DNA of 64,000 nt from Geomonas limicola (GCF_014193675.1 NZ_BLXZ01000011.1:62001-126000); one strand, 5' to 3'. Counted from the stretch's first letter, positions 9,831 through 18,932 are shown. Notes: generated by a model not told the origin, from the letters alone. Numbers and translations: made by a program.

Positions 9831-11075
9831 ATGTATTCCATGAGCAATGTCGGAAGGAACACCATCGCAATGGTTCTGGCCGGCGGCAAAGGTGAGCGAC
9901 TGAGCCCCCTCACCACCCGGCGGGCCAAGCCGAGCGTCATGTTCGGCGGCAAATACAAGATCATCGACTTCGTGCTCTCCAACCTTTTCAACTCGGGGAT
10001 CAAGAAGGTCTACATCCTCACCCAGTACCGCGCCTTCTCGCTCAACAAGCACATCCGCGAGTCCTGGGGCAAGTGGACCGGCCTGGGCGAGTTCTACGTC
10101 GCCATCTCGCCGGAGACCAGCAGCGAGAGCGAGTCGTGGTTCAAGGGGACCGCGGACGCCATCCTGCAGTACCTGCGCTTCGTGGAGTCCTCGGATGCCG
10201 ACTACGTGGCGATCTTCGGCGGCGACCACATCTACAAGATGGACATCAGCCAGATGATCGACTACCACCGCAGAAACCGCGCCGACCTGACCCTGGCGGC
10301 CTTGGAAGTGCCGGCCGAGGAGGCGACCCGCTTCGGCGTCTTCTCGGTGGACGACGACTACCGGGTCACCGCCTTCACCGAAAAGCCCAAAAAACCCGAG
10401 CCTATCCCGGGGCGCAGCACCTGCTTCGCCTCCATGGGGAACTACATCTTCTCGACCAGGAAACTCATCGAGGTGCTGCAGGAGGGGGCCAAGCGCTACG
10501 AAGACCTCGACTTCGGCAAGCACGTGATCCCCATGATGCTGGAGAACAAGGACAAGGTGTTCGCCTACAACTTCAACGACAACATCATCCCGGGGATGAA
10601 GGCGGAGGAGAAGGGGTACTGGCGCGACGTGGGGACCATCGAGAGCTACTACGAGGCGAACATGGACCTGATCAACGTCTCGCCGCAGTTGAACCTCTAC
10701 AACTACAAGTGGCCGATCCTGACCAACCAGGGGAACCTGCCGCCCGCGAAGACGGTCTTCGACGAGGAGGAGCGCCGCGGGATGAATGTCGATTCCTACG
10801 TCTGCGCCGGCTGCATCACCAGTGGCGGCACGGTGCGTCGTTCCATCCTGGCCCCGCGCTGCAAGGTGAACAGCTTCAGCCTGGTGGAGGATTCCATCCT
10901 CTTCGAGAACGTGAACGTCGGCCGGCACGCCAAGATCAAGCGGGCCATCATCGACAAGAACATCACCGTCCCCGACGGCGCCGAGATCGGCTATGACCAC
11001 GACGAGGACCGGCGCCGCGGCTACCGGGTCACCGAGTCCGGAATCGTGGTGGTTTCCAACGTCGACGTGAAGTAG
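9831..11075 (+). CDS. glgC: Glucose-1-phosphate adenylyltransferase
   Basis: GlgC makes ADP-glucose from glucose-1-phosphate and ATP, the committed step of bacterial glycogen synthesis. The nucleotide-binding block is VLAGGKGERLSPLTTRRAKP, followed by GGKYKIIDFVLSN; a left-handed helix region fills the C-terminus (GGTVRRSILAPRCKVNSF). I choose the ATG at 9831 (MYSMSNVGRN, 414 residues), because AAGGAG lies just upstream; an ATG nine codons earlier lacks one. No glycogen synthase is nearby. The call is firm, and the regulatory ligand is not deducible. Confidence 0.96.
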   Translation: MYSMSNVGRNTIAMVLAGGKGERLSPLTTRRAKPSVMFGGKYKIIDFVLSNLFNSGIKKVYILTQYRAFSLNKHIRESWGKWTGLGEFYVAISPETSSESESWFKGTADAILQYLRFVESSDADYVAIFGGDHIYKMDISQMIDYHRRNRADLTLAALEVPAEEATRFGVFSVDDDYRVTAFTEKPKKPEPIPGRSTCFASMGNYIFSTRKLIEVLQEGAKRYEDLDFGKHVIPMMLENKDKVFAYNFNDNIIPGMKAEEKGYWRDVGTIESYYEANMDLINVSPQLNLYNYKWPILTNQGNLPPAKTVFDEEERRGMNVDSYVCAGCITSGGTVRRSILAPRCKVNSFSLVEDSILFENVNVGRHAKIKRAIIDKNITVPDGAEIGYDHDEDRRRGYRVTESGIVVVSNVDVK

Positions 11076-11123
11076 CCCGCGCGAGGCAGCAACTCGTCCC
11101 CACGCTGGTGCGGGAACGCAGCA

Positions 11124-11143
11124 GGGGACGCTCCGGCGTCCCC
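11124..11143 (+). repeat. Short perfect hairpin after glgC
   Basis: GGGGACGC and GCGTCCCC form a perfect 8-base stem around TCCG, 49 bases after the glgC stop. There is no T-run, so a terminator role is doubtful. Confidence 0.4.
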
Positions 11144-11217
11144 GTACCGTTTGACGCTCACCCCTCCCCCTGGAATACGGGCAGTGAACCGCTATTTTGA
11201 TTCTCCCCAGGAGTTCC

Positions 11218-11910
11218 ATGAAGACCGTTCTACGTTTCCCCTGCCGCCTCCTCACCGTTTCCCTCTGGCTTTTGCTGCTGGTTGCCCTCCCCGGGTCCGC
11301 CTTCGCCGGCAACCGGGAGGTCCTGTGGACCATCCTTAACACCTGCCTCGATCCCCGCGTGGCCGACTACTGCAATTCCTGCCGGGCGCCCCTGGACTTC
11401 ACGCCGTGTGCCGCAGCGAAGGCCTGCCGCGATACCACCCAGGTCTGGGTGGAGACCGCGGAGTTCGTGGCGTTGCGCGACCGCAAGATGTGCGACTGCC
11501 CCGAGGAGTTCGTGCACGGGCTGGTGCTGCCGCGCGCGAAGGTGACCGGCGTCGAGGACCCCAAGCGTCCCGGCGGCATCTGGAAGTTTGCCTGGGCCAT
11601 CGCCCAGGGCAGGATACCGGTGGATGCCGAGCGCGCACTGGCGGTGAACCCGGCCGGCAACCGGGACCAGGACCAGCTCCACGTGCACGTGGTGCGGCTG
11701 CAAAAGGACGCCCGCCAGCGTTTTGCCAAGGTCCCCAGCTGCCGGGTGCGCGACCTCGACGAGGTCTGGGGTACCGCCTGCCGCCTCGCCCAAGGTGCCG
11801 GGTATGCCGATTACGGTGTGCTGGTCGCCAGCGATGGCGAGGGGGGGTACCTGGTCGTGGTGGACCGGGCAAGCACGGAGAAGACCTACACCGTTCCCCG
11901 CTGCCGCTGA
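11218..11910 (+). CDS. CDP-diacylglycerol pyrophosphatase-like exported protein
   Basis: The 230-residue protein has a clear signal peptide (hydrophobic residues about 11-28, ending SAFA). The mature part begins NREVLWTILNTCLDP and holds the HIT-like motif LHVHVVRL near the middle, both features of the CDH family that splits CDP-diacylglycerol to phosphatidate and CMP. Eight cysteines in the mature part suggest disulphides in the periplasm. The start at 11218 has AGGAG four bases upstream, a tight spacing; an in-frame alternative seven codons earlier has no site. The family call is good; the substrate is inferred. Confidence 0.8.
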   Translation: MKTVLRFPCRLLTVSLWLLLLVALPGSAFAGNREVLWTILNTCLDPRVADYCNSCRAPLDFTPCAAAKACRDTTQVWVETAEFVALRDRKMCDCPEEFVHGLVLPRAKVTGVEDPKRPGGIWKFAWAIAQGRIPVDAERALAVNPAGNRDQDQLHVHVVRLQKDARQRFAKVPSCRVRDLDEVWGTACRLAQGAGYADYGVLVASDGEGGYLVVVDRASTEKTYTVPRCR

Positions 11911-12059
11911 GACTACGCCGAGGGGCACAAGAAGGGTGTCGGCCCTCCCGACTTTCATGAACACACTTGTTATTTATGAAAAAGTCGTGTAAACAGGCCG
12001 TAACGTAAGACAATCACCGGCAACGCAACCCGCTGCAACCTCCCGACGAGGCCGACTCC

Positions 12060-12965
12060 ATGAAAACTCCGCCAACTCCATCTCCCGAACTGATCTTGGA
12101 GTCGCTCTTCGACGGGGTGTACTGCGTCGACCGCGATCGGGGAATTTACCTCTGGAACAAAAGCGCCGAGCGGATCACCGGCTTCACGAAGGCCGAGGTG
12201 CTGGGGAAGTGCTGTTCGGCCAACATCCTGCAGCACCTGGATGACGAGGGGGAGAACCTCTGCCTCAGTGCCTGCCCGCTTTCCGCCACCATGCGCGACG
12301 GCCAGGAGCGGGTCAGCAACATCTACCTGCACCACAAGCAGGGGCACCGGGTTCCGGTCTCGGTACGCACCACGCCGATCAGGGACAAGCAGGGAGAGGT
12401 CGTTGGGGCGATCGAGGTGTTCGCCGACAATTCGCAATCACTACACGTGTTGCGGGAACTGGAAGCGCTGAAGAAGGAAGCGTGCCTGGACGCGTTGACC
12501 GAGGTGGGGAATCGCCGCTACGGCCAGATAACCCTGAAGACGCGTATCTACGAGTGGCAGAGCGACCGCATCCCTTTCGGGGTGATCTTTTTCGACGTCG
12601 ACACCTTCAAAGAGGTGAACGACCACTTCGGGCACGCCATCGGGGACGAAGTGCTGGCCATGGTGGCCAAGACGGTGAGTAACCTGCTGCGGCGCATGGA
12701 CGTGATCTCCCGCTGGGGAGGCGACGAATTCGTGGCCATTCTCAACAACGTCCGTCAGCGCGACTTCCAGATCATCGCCGAGCGTATCCGCGCCTTCGTC
12801 GAGAACTCCTTCATCATGATCGGCGACCGCAAGCTCTCGGTCACCGCCTCCATCGGCGCCACCCTCGCCAAGACCGGTGACACTGCCGAAACCATCCTGC
12901 AGCGCGCGGACTCCCTCATGTACGCTAGCAAGACGGCCGGACGCAACCGGGTCACCTTCGGCTGA
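12060..12965 (+). CDS. PAS-GGDEF diguanylate cyclase
   Basis: The protein should make cyclic di-GMP in response to a signal sensed by its PAS domain (residues about 10-125, with a Cys-rich segment ENLCLSACPL that could hold a cofactor or disulphide). The cyclase domain spans about 135-300: the catalytic motif is WGGDEF (220-224), with the inhibitory-site residues RRMD at 211-214. Position 196, in GHAIGD, is aspartate, as in ordinary diguanylate cyclases, not the serine that marks Geobacter cGAMP-making Hypr enzymes. There is no signal peptide or membrane segment, so it is soluble. It stands alone, convergent with msrA. Confidence 0.93.
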   Translation: MKTPPTPSPELILESLFDGVYCVDRDRGIYLWNKSAERITGFTKAEVLGKCCSANILQHLDDEGENLCLSACPLSATMRDGQERVSNIYLHHKQGHRVPVSVRTTPIRDKQGEVVGAIEVFADNSQSLHVLRELEALKKEACLDALTEVGNRRYGQITLKTRIYEWQSDRIPFGVIFFDVDTFKEVNDHFGHAIGDEVLAMVAKTVSNLLRRMDVISRWGGDEFVAILNNVRQRDFQIIAERIRAFVENSFIMIGDRKLSVTASIGATLAKTGDTAETILQRADSLMYASKTAGRNRVTFG

Positions 12966-12994
12966 GCGTCTCCGCTCCCCCATCCCTCCGGTAG

Positions 12995-13528
12995 TTATTC
13001 TCCCCAGAGTTCCTTGAGCCGGCCGCGGCGGCCGCACCCTTCGTGATAGCGCTGGTAGTTCAGCGGGTTTTTCCGGTAGTACTGGTGGTGGTATTCCTCG
13101 GCGGGGTAGAAGAGGTTGGCGGAGCGCAACTGGGTGGCGATCGGCCAGGGTCTTGACTGCTCGAGTTCCTTCTTGGAAGCCTCGGCAGCCTTGCGCTGGT
13201 CCTCGTTGGTGTAGAAGATGGCAGTCTGGTACTGGGTGCCGAAGTCGCAGAACTGGCGGTTTTTGGTGGTGGGGTCGATGTTGCGCCAGAAGACCTCGAG
13301 GAGTTCACGGTAGCTTACCTGCCGAGGGTCGAAGCTGATCCGCACCGCCTCGAGGTGACCGGTAGCGCCGGAGCAGACCTCCTGATAGCTGGGGTCCCGG
13401 GTGTTGCCCCCGGTATAGCCCGGGGTCACCGAGACCACCCCGGGAATCCTGTCGAACGCCGGTTCCATGCACCAGAAACAGCCGCCGGCGAAGATAGCAG
13501 TTTCAGTTGTTGCGTCCGGATGGATCAT
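12995..13528 (-). CDS. msrA: Peptide-methionine (S)-S-oxide reductase
   Basis: MsrA repairs oxidised methionine in proteins and free amino acid. The motif GGCFWCMEPAF places the nucleophile at Cys17. Length (177 residues) and blocks VVSVTPGYTGG and HYYRKNPLNYQRY-like C-terminus fit the family. GGGAG precedes the ATG. It has no signal peptide, so it is cytoplasmic. It lies 46 bases after the gspE-like gene on the same strand and may share its transcript. There is no fused MsrB domain. Confidence 0.96.
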   Translation of the reverse strand: MIHPDATTETAIFAGGCFWCMEPAFDRIPGVVSVTPGYTGGNTRDPSYQEVCSGATGHLEAVRISFDPRQVSYRELLEVFWRNIDPTTKNRQFCDFGTQYQTAIFYTNEDQRKAAEASKKELEQSRPWPIATQLRSANLFYPAEEYHHQYYRKNPLNYQRYHEGCGRRGRLKELWGE

Positions 13529-13574
13529 GACGATCTCCCGTCGGGAGGGGGGAATAATCGGGCAGCCGGGACTA

Positions 13575-15362
13575 TCACCCCGTCACCGCGATGACCTCCT
13601 CGTAGGTGGTTACCCCCTCAAGCATCTTTCGTATCGCGATGTCGCGCAGCGGCACCAGGCCGTCCTTGCGCGCCACCTCCTGCAACTGCCCCAGGTCGAG
13701 TTTCTCGCTGACCACCGCACGCACCTTCTCGTTCACCTCGAGCACTTCGAAGATCCCGGTCCGTCCGCGGTACCCGGTGCCGCGGCACTCGGCGCACCCT
13801 TCCCCGAAATTGACCCGCGCCGCCCTCCTGAGTCCCAGGTACTCCAGCTCGTCAGCCGACAGGTCCCGCTCCTTCTTGCAGGAAGGGCAGATCTTGCGCA
13901 ACAAGCGCTGCGCGATGATCCCGATCACCGTCGAGGTGATCAAAAACGGCGGCACCCCCAGGTCGATGAGCCGGGTCACCGACGAGGGTGCGTCGTTGGT
14001 GTGCAGCGTGGAGAGCACCAGGTGCCCGGTGAGCGCCGCCTGTACCGCGTTCTCCGCAGTCTCCCGGTCGCGGATCTCGCCGATCATGATGATGTCCGGG
14101 TCCTGGCGCAGGATGTTTCTCAGGACCTTGTCGAAGGTGACCCCGATCGCGCTTTGCACCCCCACCTGGTTGAACTCCTCCATCACCATCTCGATGGGAT
14201 CCTCGACGGTGACGATGTTGACCTCGGGCGAGGAGAGCGCCCTGAGCGACGAGTAGAGCGTGGTGGTCTTACCGCTGCCGGTCGGCCCGGTGACCAGGAT
14301 GATGCCGTTGGGCCTTCTGATGAAGGAGCTGTAGAGCTGGAACTCGCGCGGGTAGAAACCGATCTGGTCGAGCTCCTGCATCAGGATGTCGGGATCGAAG
14401 ATCCTGATGACCACCTTCTCGCCGAAGGCAACCGGAAGCGTGGAGACGCGCAGCTCGATCTCCTTGCCGCCGTGGCTGGTCTTGATCCTGCCGTCCTGGG
14501 GGCGGCGCTTCTCGGCCAGGTCCATGCGCGACATCATCTTTATGCGCGACACCATGGGCGGGTGCAGCTGGCGCGGCACGTCGTGCACGTTGTGCAAAAC
14601 GCCGTCCACCCTGAGGCGCACCAGGGACTTGTCGCGCTTGGGCTCGATGTGGATGTCGCTCGCCCGCTGGTCGAAGGCGTACTGCAAAAGAAAATCGACC
14701 GCCGAGACGATATTGCGGTCGGTCCCCTCGATGTCGTGCCCCAGCTTGAGCCTGACGAACTGCTCAAGGTTCCCAAGGTCGACCGCGTTCCCCACCTCGT
14801 GTTCGGCCGCCTTCACCGAAGCCCGGAAGCCGAAGAACTCGCGCAGGATCTTCAGGATGTCGCTGCGGGAGGCGAGCACCCGCTTGAACTCCATGCGCTT
14901 GAGGCTTCTGAGCTCCTCGACCACCTCGTCGTTGAAGGGGTCGGCCACCGCCAGGGTGAGCAGCCCGTCGCTGACGCTGACCGGTACGATGAGATGCTTG
15001 AGGGCAAAGGGGCGCGAGATGTGGGTGGTGACCAGCTCGAGGTCGAGCTTCATGGGGTTGATCTTCAGGTAGGGGAGCCCGACGGCTTCGGCGAGCACCT
15101 CGGTGATGGCGTCCTCGTTGAGCAGTTTTCCGCCGGACCCGGGGATCTCCAGGTTCAGGGAGGCGATCACCTCGGCGGGTGAGGCCTTCTGCGGAGTCTG
15201 CTGCAGGCGCCGGGAGTAGCCTGCCTGCTGGGCCCCCTGCAGGCGCGCTGCCTGGGCCTCCCCCTGCTCGTCGAGGAGCTTTAACTGGGCCTGGTCGATG
15301 AGCCCGCGCCGCATCAGGATCTGCCCTACGTTGTGAATGGTTACCGCCTTGCGCTTAGTCAT
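13575..15362 (-). CDS. GspE/PilB-type secretion or pilus ATPase
   Basis: This is a hexameric AAA-like ATPase that powers type II secretion or type IV pilus assembly from the cytoplasmic side. The N-terminal part is a MshEN/T2SE-N domain (residues about 1-180). The motor follows, with ASDIHIEP, Walker A GPTGSGKTTTLYS, the His box LSTLHTND, and a four-cysteine zinc site (CPSC, CAEC). I take the ATG giving MTKRKAV as start, with GGGAG five bases upstream; other in-frame ATGs lie 4 and 14 codons earlier. No other secretion or pilus gene adjoins it, so its partner machine cannot be named. Confidence 0.88.
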   Translation of the reverse strand: MTKRKAVTIHNVGQILMRRGLIDQAQLKLLDEQGEAQAARLQGAQQAGYSRRLQQTPQKASPAEVIASLNLEIPGSGGKLLNEDAITEVLAEAVGLPYLKINPMKLDLELVTTHISRPFALKHLIVPVSVSDGLLTLAVADPFNDEVVEELRSLKRMEFKRVLASRSDILKILREFFGFRASVKAAEHEVGNAVDLGNLEQFVRLKLGHDIEGTDRNIVSAVDFLLQYAFDQRASDIHIEPKRDKSLVRLRVDGVLHNVHDVPRQLHPPMVSRIKMMSRMDLAEKRRPQDGRIKTSHGGKEIELRVSTLPVAFGEKVVIRIFDPDILMQELDQIGFYPREFQLYSSFIRRPNGIILVTGPTGSGKTTTLYSSLRALSSPEVNIVTVEDPIEMVMEEFNQVGVQSAIGVTFDKVLRNILRQDPDIIMIGEIRDRETAENAVQAALTGHLVLSTLHTNDAPSSVTRLIDLGVPPFLITSTVIGIIAQRLLRKICPSCKKERDLSADELEYLGLRRAARVNFGEGCAECRGTGYRGRTGIFEVLEVNEKVRAVVSEKLDLGQLQEVARKDGLVPLRDIAIRKMLEGVTTYEEVIAVTG

Positions 15363-15420
15363 TGGCGCTCCCATTTCCTCCCATGAGTAGTTTGCCTGGA
15401 GCATCGTCTAGAACCCCAAT

Positions 15421-15448
15421 AAAGTCAATGAGCTTCAACATTGACTTT
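15421..15448. promoter_or_regulatory. Perfect inverted repeat overlapping a -35 box
   Basis: AAAGTCAATG (15421-15430) and CATTGACTTT (15439-15448) are exact reverse complements separated by 8 bases. Each arm contains a TTGACT, one on each strand, between the divergent gspE-like and phasin-like genes. The geometry suits a dimeric regulator that blocks the -35 region; this is inferred. Confidence 0.55.
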
Positions 15449-15468
15449 GGCAGTTACAAGGATATCAT
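15441..15468 (+). promoter_or_regulatory. Sigma-70 type promoter of the phasin-like gene and ubiB
   Basis: TTGACT (15441-15446) and TATCAT (15463-15468) are 16 bases apart, 49 bases before the ATG at 15518. The -35 box is inside the right arm of the inverted repeat. Confidence 0.65.
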
Positions 15469-15517
15469 TAAGCCCAGGCCGTGCAATGACATCAGATGTC
15501 GTATGAGGAGGTGCACC

Positions 15518-15838
15518 ATGCTGGAACTTTTGGAGAAGGCGGCCCTGACCGCCCTGGGCGCCGCGTCGCTCACCCAGAAGAAGGGCGAGGAGATGATGCA
15601 GGAACTGAAGACCCGCTACAAAATGAGCGAGGAAGAGGGTCGCGCCTTCATCGAGCGCATCCAGGACCTGGCTCGGGTCGGCAGCCAGCGGACCTCGGAG
15701 ATCGTGGAGACCGAGGTGCGCCAGGTCATGGAGCGCATGGGGATGGTCTCCCGCGAAGACTTCGAGCGCCTGGAGCGCCGGGTGCGGGCACTTGAAGCTG
15801 CCCGGCTGGAAAGTGCGGATGAAGAGGCCGGGGACTGA
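15518..15838 (+). CDS. Phasin-like coiled-coil protein
   Basis: The 106-residue protein begins MLELLEKAALTALGAASLTQKKGEE-like sequence, helical throughout, and ends in an acidic coiled coil (ERLERRVRALEAARLESADE). This layout matches small phasin-like proteins often annotated as polyhydroxyalkanoate granule regulators. The start has AGGAGG seven bases upstream and decides between several in-frame ATGs. Its TGA stop directly abuts the ubiB ATG, so the two are translated together, which suggests a shared job at membranes or lipid bodies. No PHA synthase gene is in the window, so a granule role is not shown. Confidence 0.7.
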   Translation: MLELLEKAALTALGAASLTQKKGEEMMQELKTRYKMSEEEGRAFIERIQDLARVGSQRTSEIVETEVRQVMERMGMVSREDFERLERRVRALEAARLESADEEAGD

Positions 15839-17524
15839 ATGCTGAGACTGATGCAGTTCAACCGCAACGTGCGCAACATCAGGCGCTACCGCCAGATCAT
15901 CGCGGTCTTGGCGGGTTACGGCCTGGACCACCTGTTGGAGTATCTGAACCTGGCCGGCGTGGCGGCCTTAAGCCGCAGGATGCTGCGCCGCTCGGGGGGC
16001 AAGGCGGCGCACCTCTCTCCTCCCGAGCGCCTGCGCCTGGCCCTCGAGGAACTGGGGCCCACCTTCATCAAGCTGGGGCAGCTCCTCTCGACCCGCCCGG
16101 ATATCATCCCCGCCCCCTTCATCCGGGAGTTCGCCCGCCTGCAGGACAGCGTCCCTTCCCTCCCCTTCGTCGAGATCAGGCAGCAGCTGGAAGCCGCCCT
16201 TGGGGTGCCGGCCGCCGAGGTATTCCTTGAGCTCGACGAGGAACCGATCGCCGCGGCCTCCATCGCCCAGGTGCACCGTGCCGTGCTGCTCACCGGTGAA
16301 GAGGTGGTGGTCAAGGTGCGCCGCCCCGAGGTGACCGAGCTGGTCGAGACCGACATCGACATCCTGATGGACATCGCCTCGCTTTTGGAGCGCCACCTCC
16401 CCAATGCCGACATCTACGACCCGGTCGGGGTGGTGCGCGAATTCGCCTCCACCATCAGGCGCGAGATGGACCTGGCCCGCGAGGGGCACACCATCGAGCG
16501 GATCCGGGACAATTTCCAGGCCGACCCCACCCTCGCCTTCCCCAAGGTCTACTGGGAGGCGACTGCCAAGGCTGTTTTGACCATGGAGTTCATGCGCGGC
16601 ATCAAGGTGAACGACCTGGCTGCGCTCGAGGCGGCCGAGCTGGACCGGCGCGAGATCGCCAGCCGCGGCGCGGACGCCTTCTTGAAGATGGTGCTGGACC
16701 ACGGCTTCTTCCACGGCGACCCCCACCCGGGCAACGTGCTCATCATGCCGGGAAACGTCATCTGCCTCCTGGACTTCGGCATGATCGGCCGGCTCGACCC
16801 GAGCCTCAAGACCTACCTCACCGACGTCCTGAGCGCCGTGATCCGCCGCGACGTGGACGGGCTGATCCGCACCATCGTAAACTTCAACGAGATGAACGAA
16901 GGGGTCAACCTGCGCTCCCTGAAAAAGGGGCTCTCCGACTTTATCGACAGCTACTTCGAGATCCCCCTCAAGGAAATCGAGGTGGGGAAGATGCTCCTGG
17001 AGTTCGTCGACCTGATCTCCACGCACCGCATCAAGCTGCACCCCGACCTCACCATGCTCATCAAGGTGCTGGTCGTCGTGGAGGGGATGGGGCGCGAGCT
17101 CGACCCGCAGTTCAACATGGTGGCACACCTTGGCCCGTTTCTGGAGGACGCCCTCAGGGAGCAGCACTCGCCGGGACGCTTTCTGCGGGAGCTCATGGAC
17201 GGGGCCGAGGGGTACCTGGCGCTCACCCGCGACCTGCCGCGCGAGATCCGCGAGCTGCTCAACAAGATAAACCGCAACAAGTTCCGCATCGATCTCGAGC
17301 ACCGCGGTCTGGACCGCTTCACCCGCGAATTGGACCGCTCGGCAAACCGGGTCTCCTTAAGCCTCATCCTTGCCGCACTTTTGATCGGATCCTCCATCGC
17401 CATGCACGCCAACCACGGACCGCTGCTTTTCGGGCTCCCCGCTTTCGCCTTCTTCGGCTACCTGATCGCCGGCCTCATCGGCTTTTGGTGGATGATCGCC
17501 ATCATCCGCTCCGGGCGGCTTTGA
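15839..17524 (+). CDS. ubiB: UbiB/ABC1/AarF-type atypical kinase
   Basis: UbiB-family proteins are membrane-bound atypical kinases or ATPases needed for quinone biosynthesis. The hallmark motifs are present: KLGQ in GPTFIKLGQLLSTRPD, the alanine-rich loop AAASIAQVHRA in place of a P-loop, HGDPHPGN, and DFGMIGRL. Two hydrophobic segments at the C-terminus (residues about 500-555) anchor it in the membrane. The 561-residue length is typical. It begins immediately at the stop of the phasin-like gene. In an anaerobic menaquinone user the exact role may differ from that in E. coli; ubiE/menG is elsewhere in the window. Confidence 0.92.
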   Translation: MLRLMQFNRNVRNIRRYRQIIAVLAGYGLDHLLEYLNLAGVAALSRRMLRRSGGKAAHLSPPERLRLALEELGPTFIKLGQLLSTRPDIIPAPFIREFARLQDSVPSLPFVEIRQQLEAALGVPAAEVFLELDEEPIAAASIAQVHRAVLLTGEEVVVKVRRPEVTELVETDIDILMDIASLLERHLPNADIYDPVGVVREFASTIRREMDLAREGHTIERIRDNFQADPTLAFPKVYWEATAKAVLTMEFMRGIKVNDLAALEAAELDRREIASRGADAFLKMVLDHGFFHGDPHPGNVLIMPGNVICLLDFGMIGRLDPSLKTYLTDVLSAVIRRDVDGLIRTIVNFNEMNEGVNLRSLKKGLSDFIDSYFEIPLKEIEVGKMLLEFVDLISTHRIKLHPDLTMLIKVLVVVEGMGRELDPQFNMVAHLGPFLEDALREQHSPGRFLRELMDGAEGYLALTRDLPREIRELLNKINRNKFRIDLEHRGLDRFTRELDRSANRVSLSLILAALLIGSSIAMHANHGPLLFGLPAFAFFGYLIAGLIGFWWMIAIIRSGRL

Positions 17525-17768
17525 GCCGGCTTCAGCCTCAACCTTGACCTCAACCCGCTTCCCCAGTGTTGCATTTTAAACACACCCTGCGTAGCTTTTG
17601 CACCACACGACACAGTCGGGATGCCCGGAAAACCGGACAACTCCCGCCCCCCCGCCGCGCTAACCTGTCGAGCTGTCGTCACTTTGCAAACCTGTCTTTT
17701 GTTTACAGTTTTGGCTCACTCTTTGCTAGATAGTCCGCATACTGATTAAATGTGGCAGGGAGCCAGTT

Positions 17769-18686
17769 ATGATATTTCAGCAGACCTTGGGGAACAAAGC
17801 AGCATTCAGCGGCATCGGCCTGCACACCGGGAAACCGATCAACCTGACGCTGCGTCCGGCCGAGCCGGGCACCGGCATCGTGTTCCACCGAGTGGACCTC
17901 TGCCCCGCGGTCTCCATCGAGGCGCGTGCGACCAACGTGGTCAACACCAGGCTCTCCACCACCATCGGCAACGGTCAGGCGACCGTTTCCACCATCGAGC
18001 ACCTGATGGCAGCCCTCTACGGCTGCGGTATCGATAACGCCCACGTCGACATCGATGGTCCGGAAGTCCCCATCATGGACGGTTCGGCCACCCAGTTCGT
18101 CGACGGGATTCTGAAAGCCGGCACCAAGGTGAGCAGCAAGCCGCGCAAGTACCTGGTGCTCAAGAAAGCCGTGACCATCGTGGAAGGTGACAAGAAGATC
18201 TCCATCATCCCGTCGCGCCACTACAAGATCACCTTCGACATGCAGTTCGCCCACCAGGCGGTGCGCAGCCAGACCCGCTCGATGGTCTTCACCCAGCAGG
18301 GGTTCAGCGACGAGATCGCCGGCGCCCGCACCTTCGGCTTCCTGGCCGAGGTGGAGATGCTCAAGGCCAACGGCCTGGCCCGCGGCGGCTCCATGGAAAA
18401 CGCCATCGTGATCGGCGACGAAGGGGTCCTGAACCCCGAAGGGCTGCGCTACTCCGACGAGTTCGTGCGCCACAAGATCCTCGACTCGGTAGGCGACCTG
18501 GCACTCTGCGGCCACCGCCTGATCGGTCACGTGAAGTCCACCAAGTCCGGCCACGACCTCAACAACAAGCTGGCCCGCGAACTCCTGAAGCGCACCGACT
18601 GCTTTGCGCTGGTCGAGTTCACCCCGCAGGCCACCAACGTCCCCTTCAACCTCGCGCTTCCGGAACTCTCCTGGCTCGAGGCCTAA
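17769..18686 (+). CDS. lpxC: UDP-3-O-acyl-N-acetylglucosamine deacetylase
   Basis: LpxC removes acetate from UDP-3-O-acyl-GlcNAc, the committed step of lipid A synthesis, using zinc. The 305-residue protein has the hallmark N-terminus TLGNKAAFSGIGLHTGKP, the zinc motif STIEHLMAALYG, the block GSATQFVDGI, and the catalytic histidine region GHRLIGHVKSTKSGHD. GGGAG precedes the ATG. It is a single gene with its own terminator, apart from the other lpx genes, and marks the organism as a lipid A producer. Confidence 0.98.
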   Translation: MIFQQTLGNKAAFSGIGLHTGKPINLTLRPAEPGTGIVFHRVDLCPAVSIEARATNVVNTRLSTTIGNGQATVSTIEHLMAALYGCGIDNAHVDIDGPEVPIMDGSATQFVDGILKAGTKVSSKPRKYLVLKKAVTIVEGDKKISIIPSRHYKITFDMQFAHQAVRSQTRSMVFTQQGFSDEIAGARTFGFLAEVEMLKANGLARGGSMENAIVIGDEGVLNPEGLRYSDEFVRHKILDSVGDLALCGHRLIGHVKSTKSGHDLNNKLARELLKRTDCFALVEFTPQATNVPFNLALPELSWLEA

Positions 18687-18718
18687 ACTGTAGTTACTTG
18701 ATATCGTTGACAACGAGA

Positions 18719-18749
18719 GGGTGAAGGCTTACGGGCTTTCACCCTTTTT
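18719..18749 (+). terminator. Intrinsic terminator after lpxC
   Basis: GGGTGAAGG (18719-18727) pairs with CTTTCACCC (18736-18744) and is followed by TTTTT, 33 bases after the stop codon. Confidence 0.85.
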
Positions 18750-18825
18750 CTTTGCCGACCTGTTGGATCTTCCCCTGAGATCTTGCGGCGACGTCGTTGC
18801 ACAGAGGTACCGCACGCCCCCACGT

Positions 18826-18932
18826 CCTCCCCTTTGCGAAGGGAAGACAGGGGGATTTGATCCCGGTTGCTACCATCTCGACGTTTGCCACAGCGCTAAA
18901 TCCCCCCTGTCCCACCTTCGCAAAGGGGGGAA
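18826..18932. repeat. Foldback intergenic repeat
   Basis: Two arms of about 34 bases, 18826-18859 and 18897-18930, are near-perfect reverse complements, sharing the words CCCTTTGCGAAGG and CAGGGGGATTT, with a 37-base unpaired centre. This is a MITE-like or REP-like palindrome. It fills most of the 420-base gap between lpxC and ntrY; apart from it, the lpxC terminator and a weak promoter, I see nothing else in the gap. Confidence 0.75.

Noticed and set aside
13467-15182. A plus-strand open frame of 571 codons opposite the GspE/PilB-type gene
   Set aside because: It is an antisense shadow: low-complexity composition, no ribosome site, and the opposite strand has full ATPase motifs.
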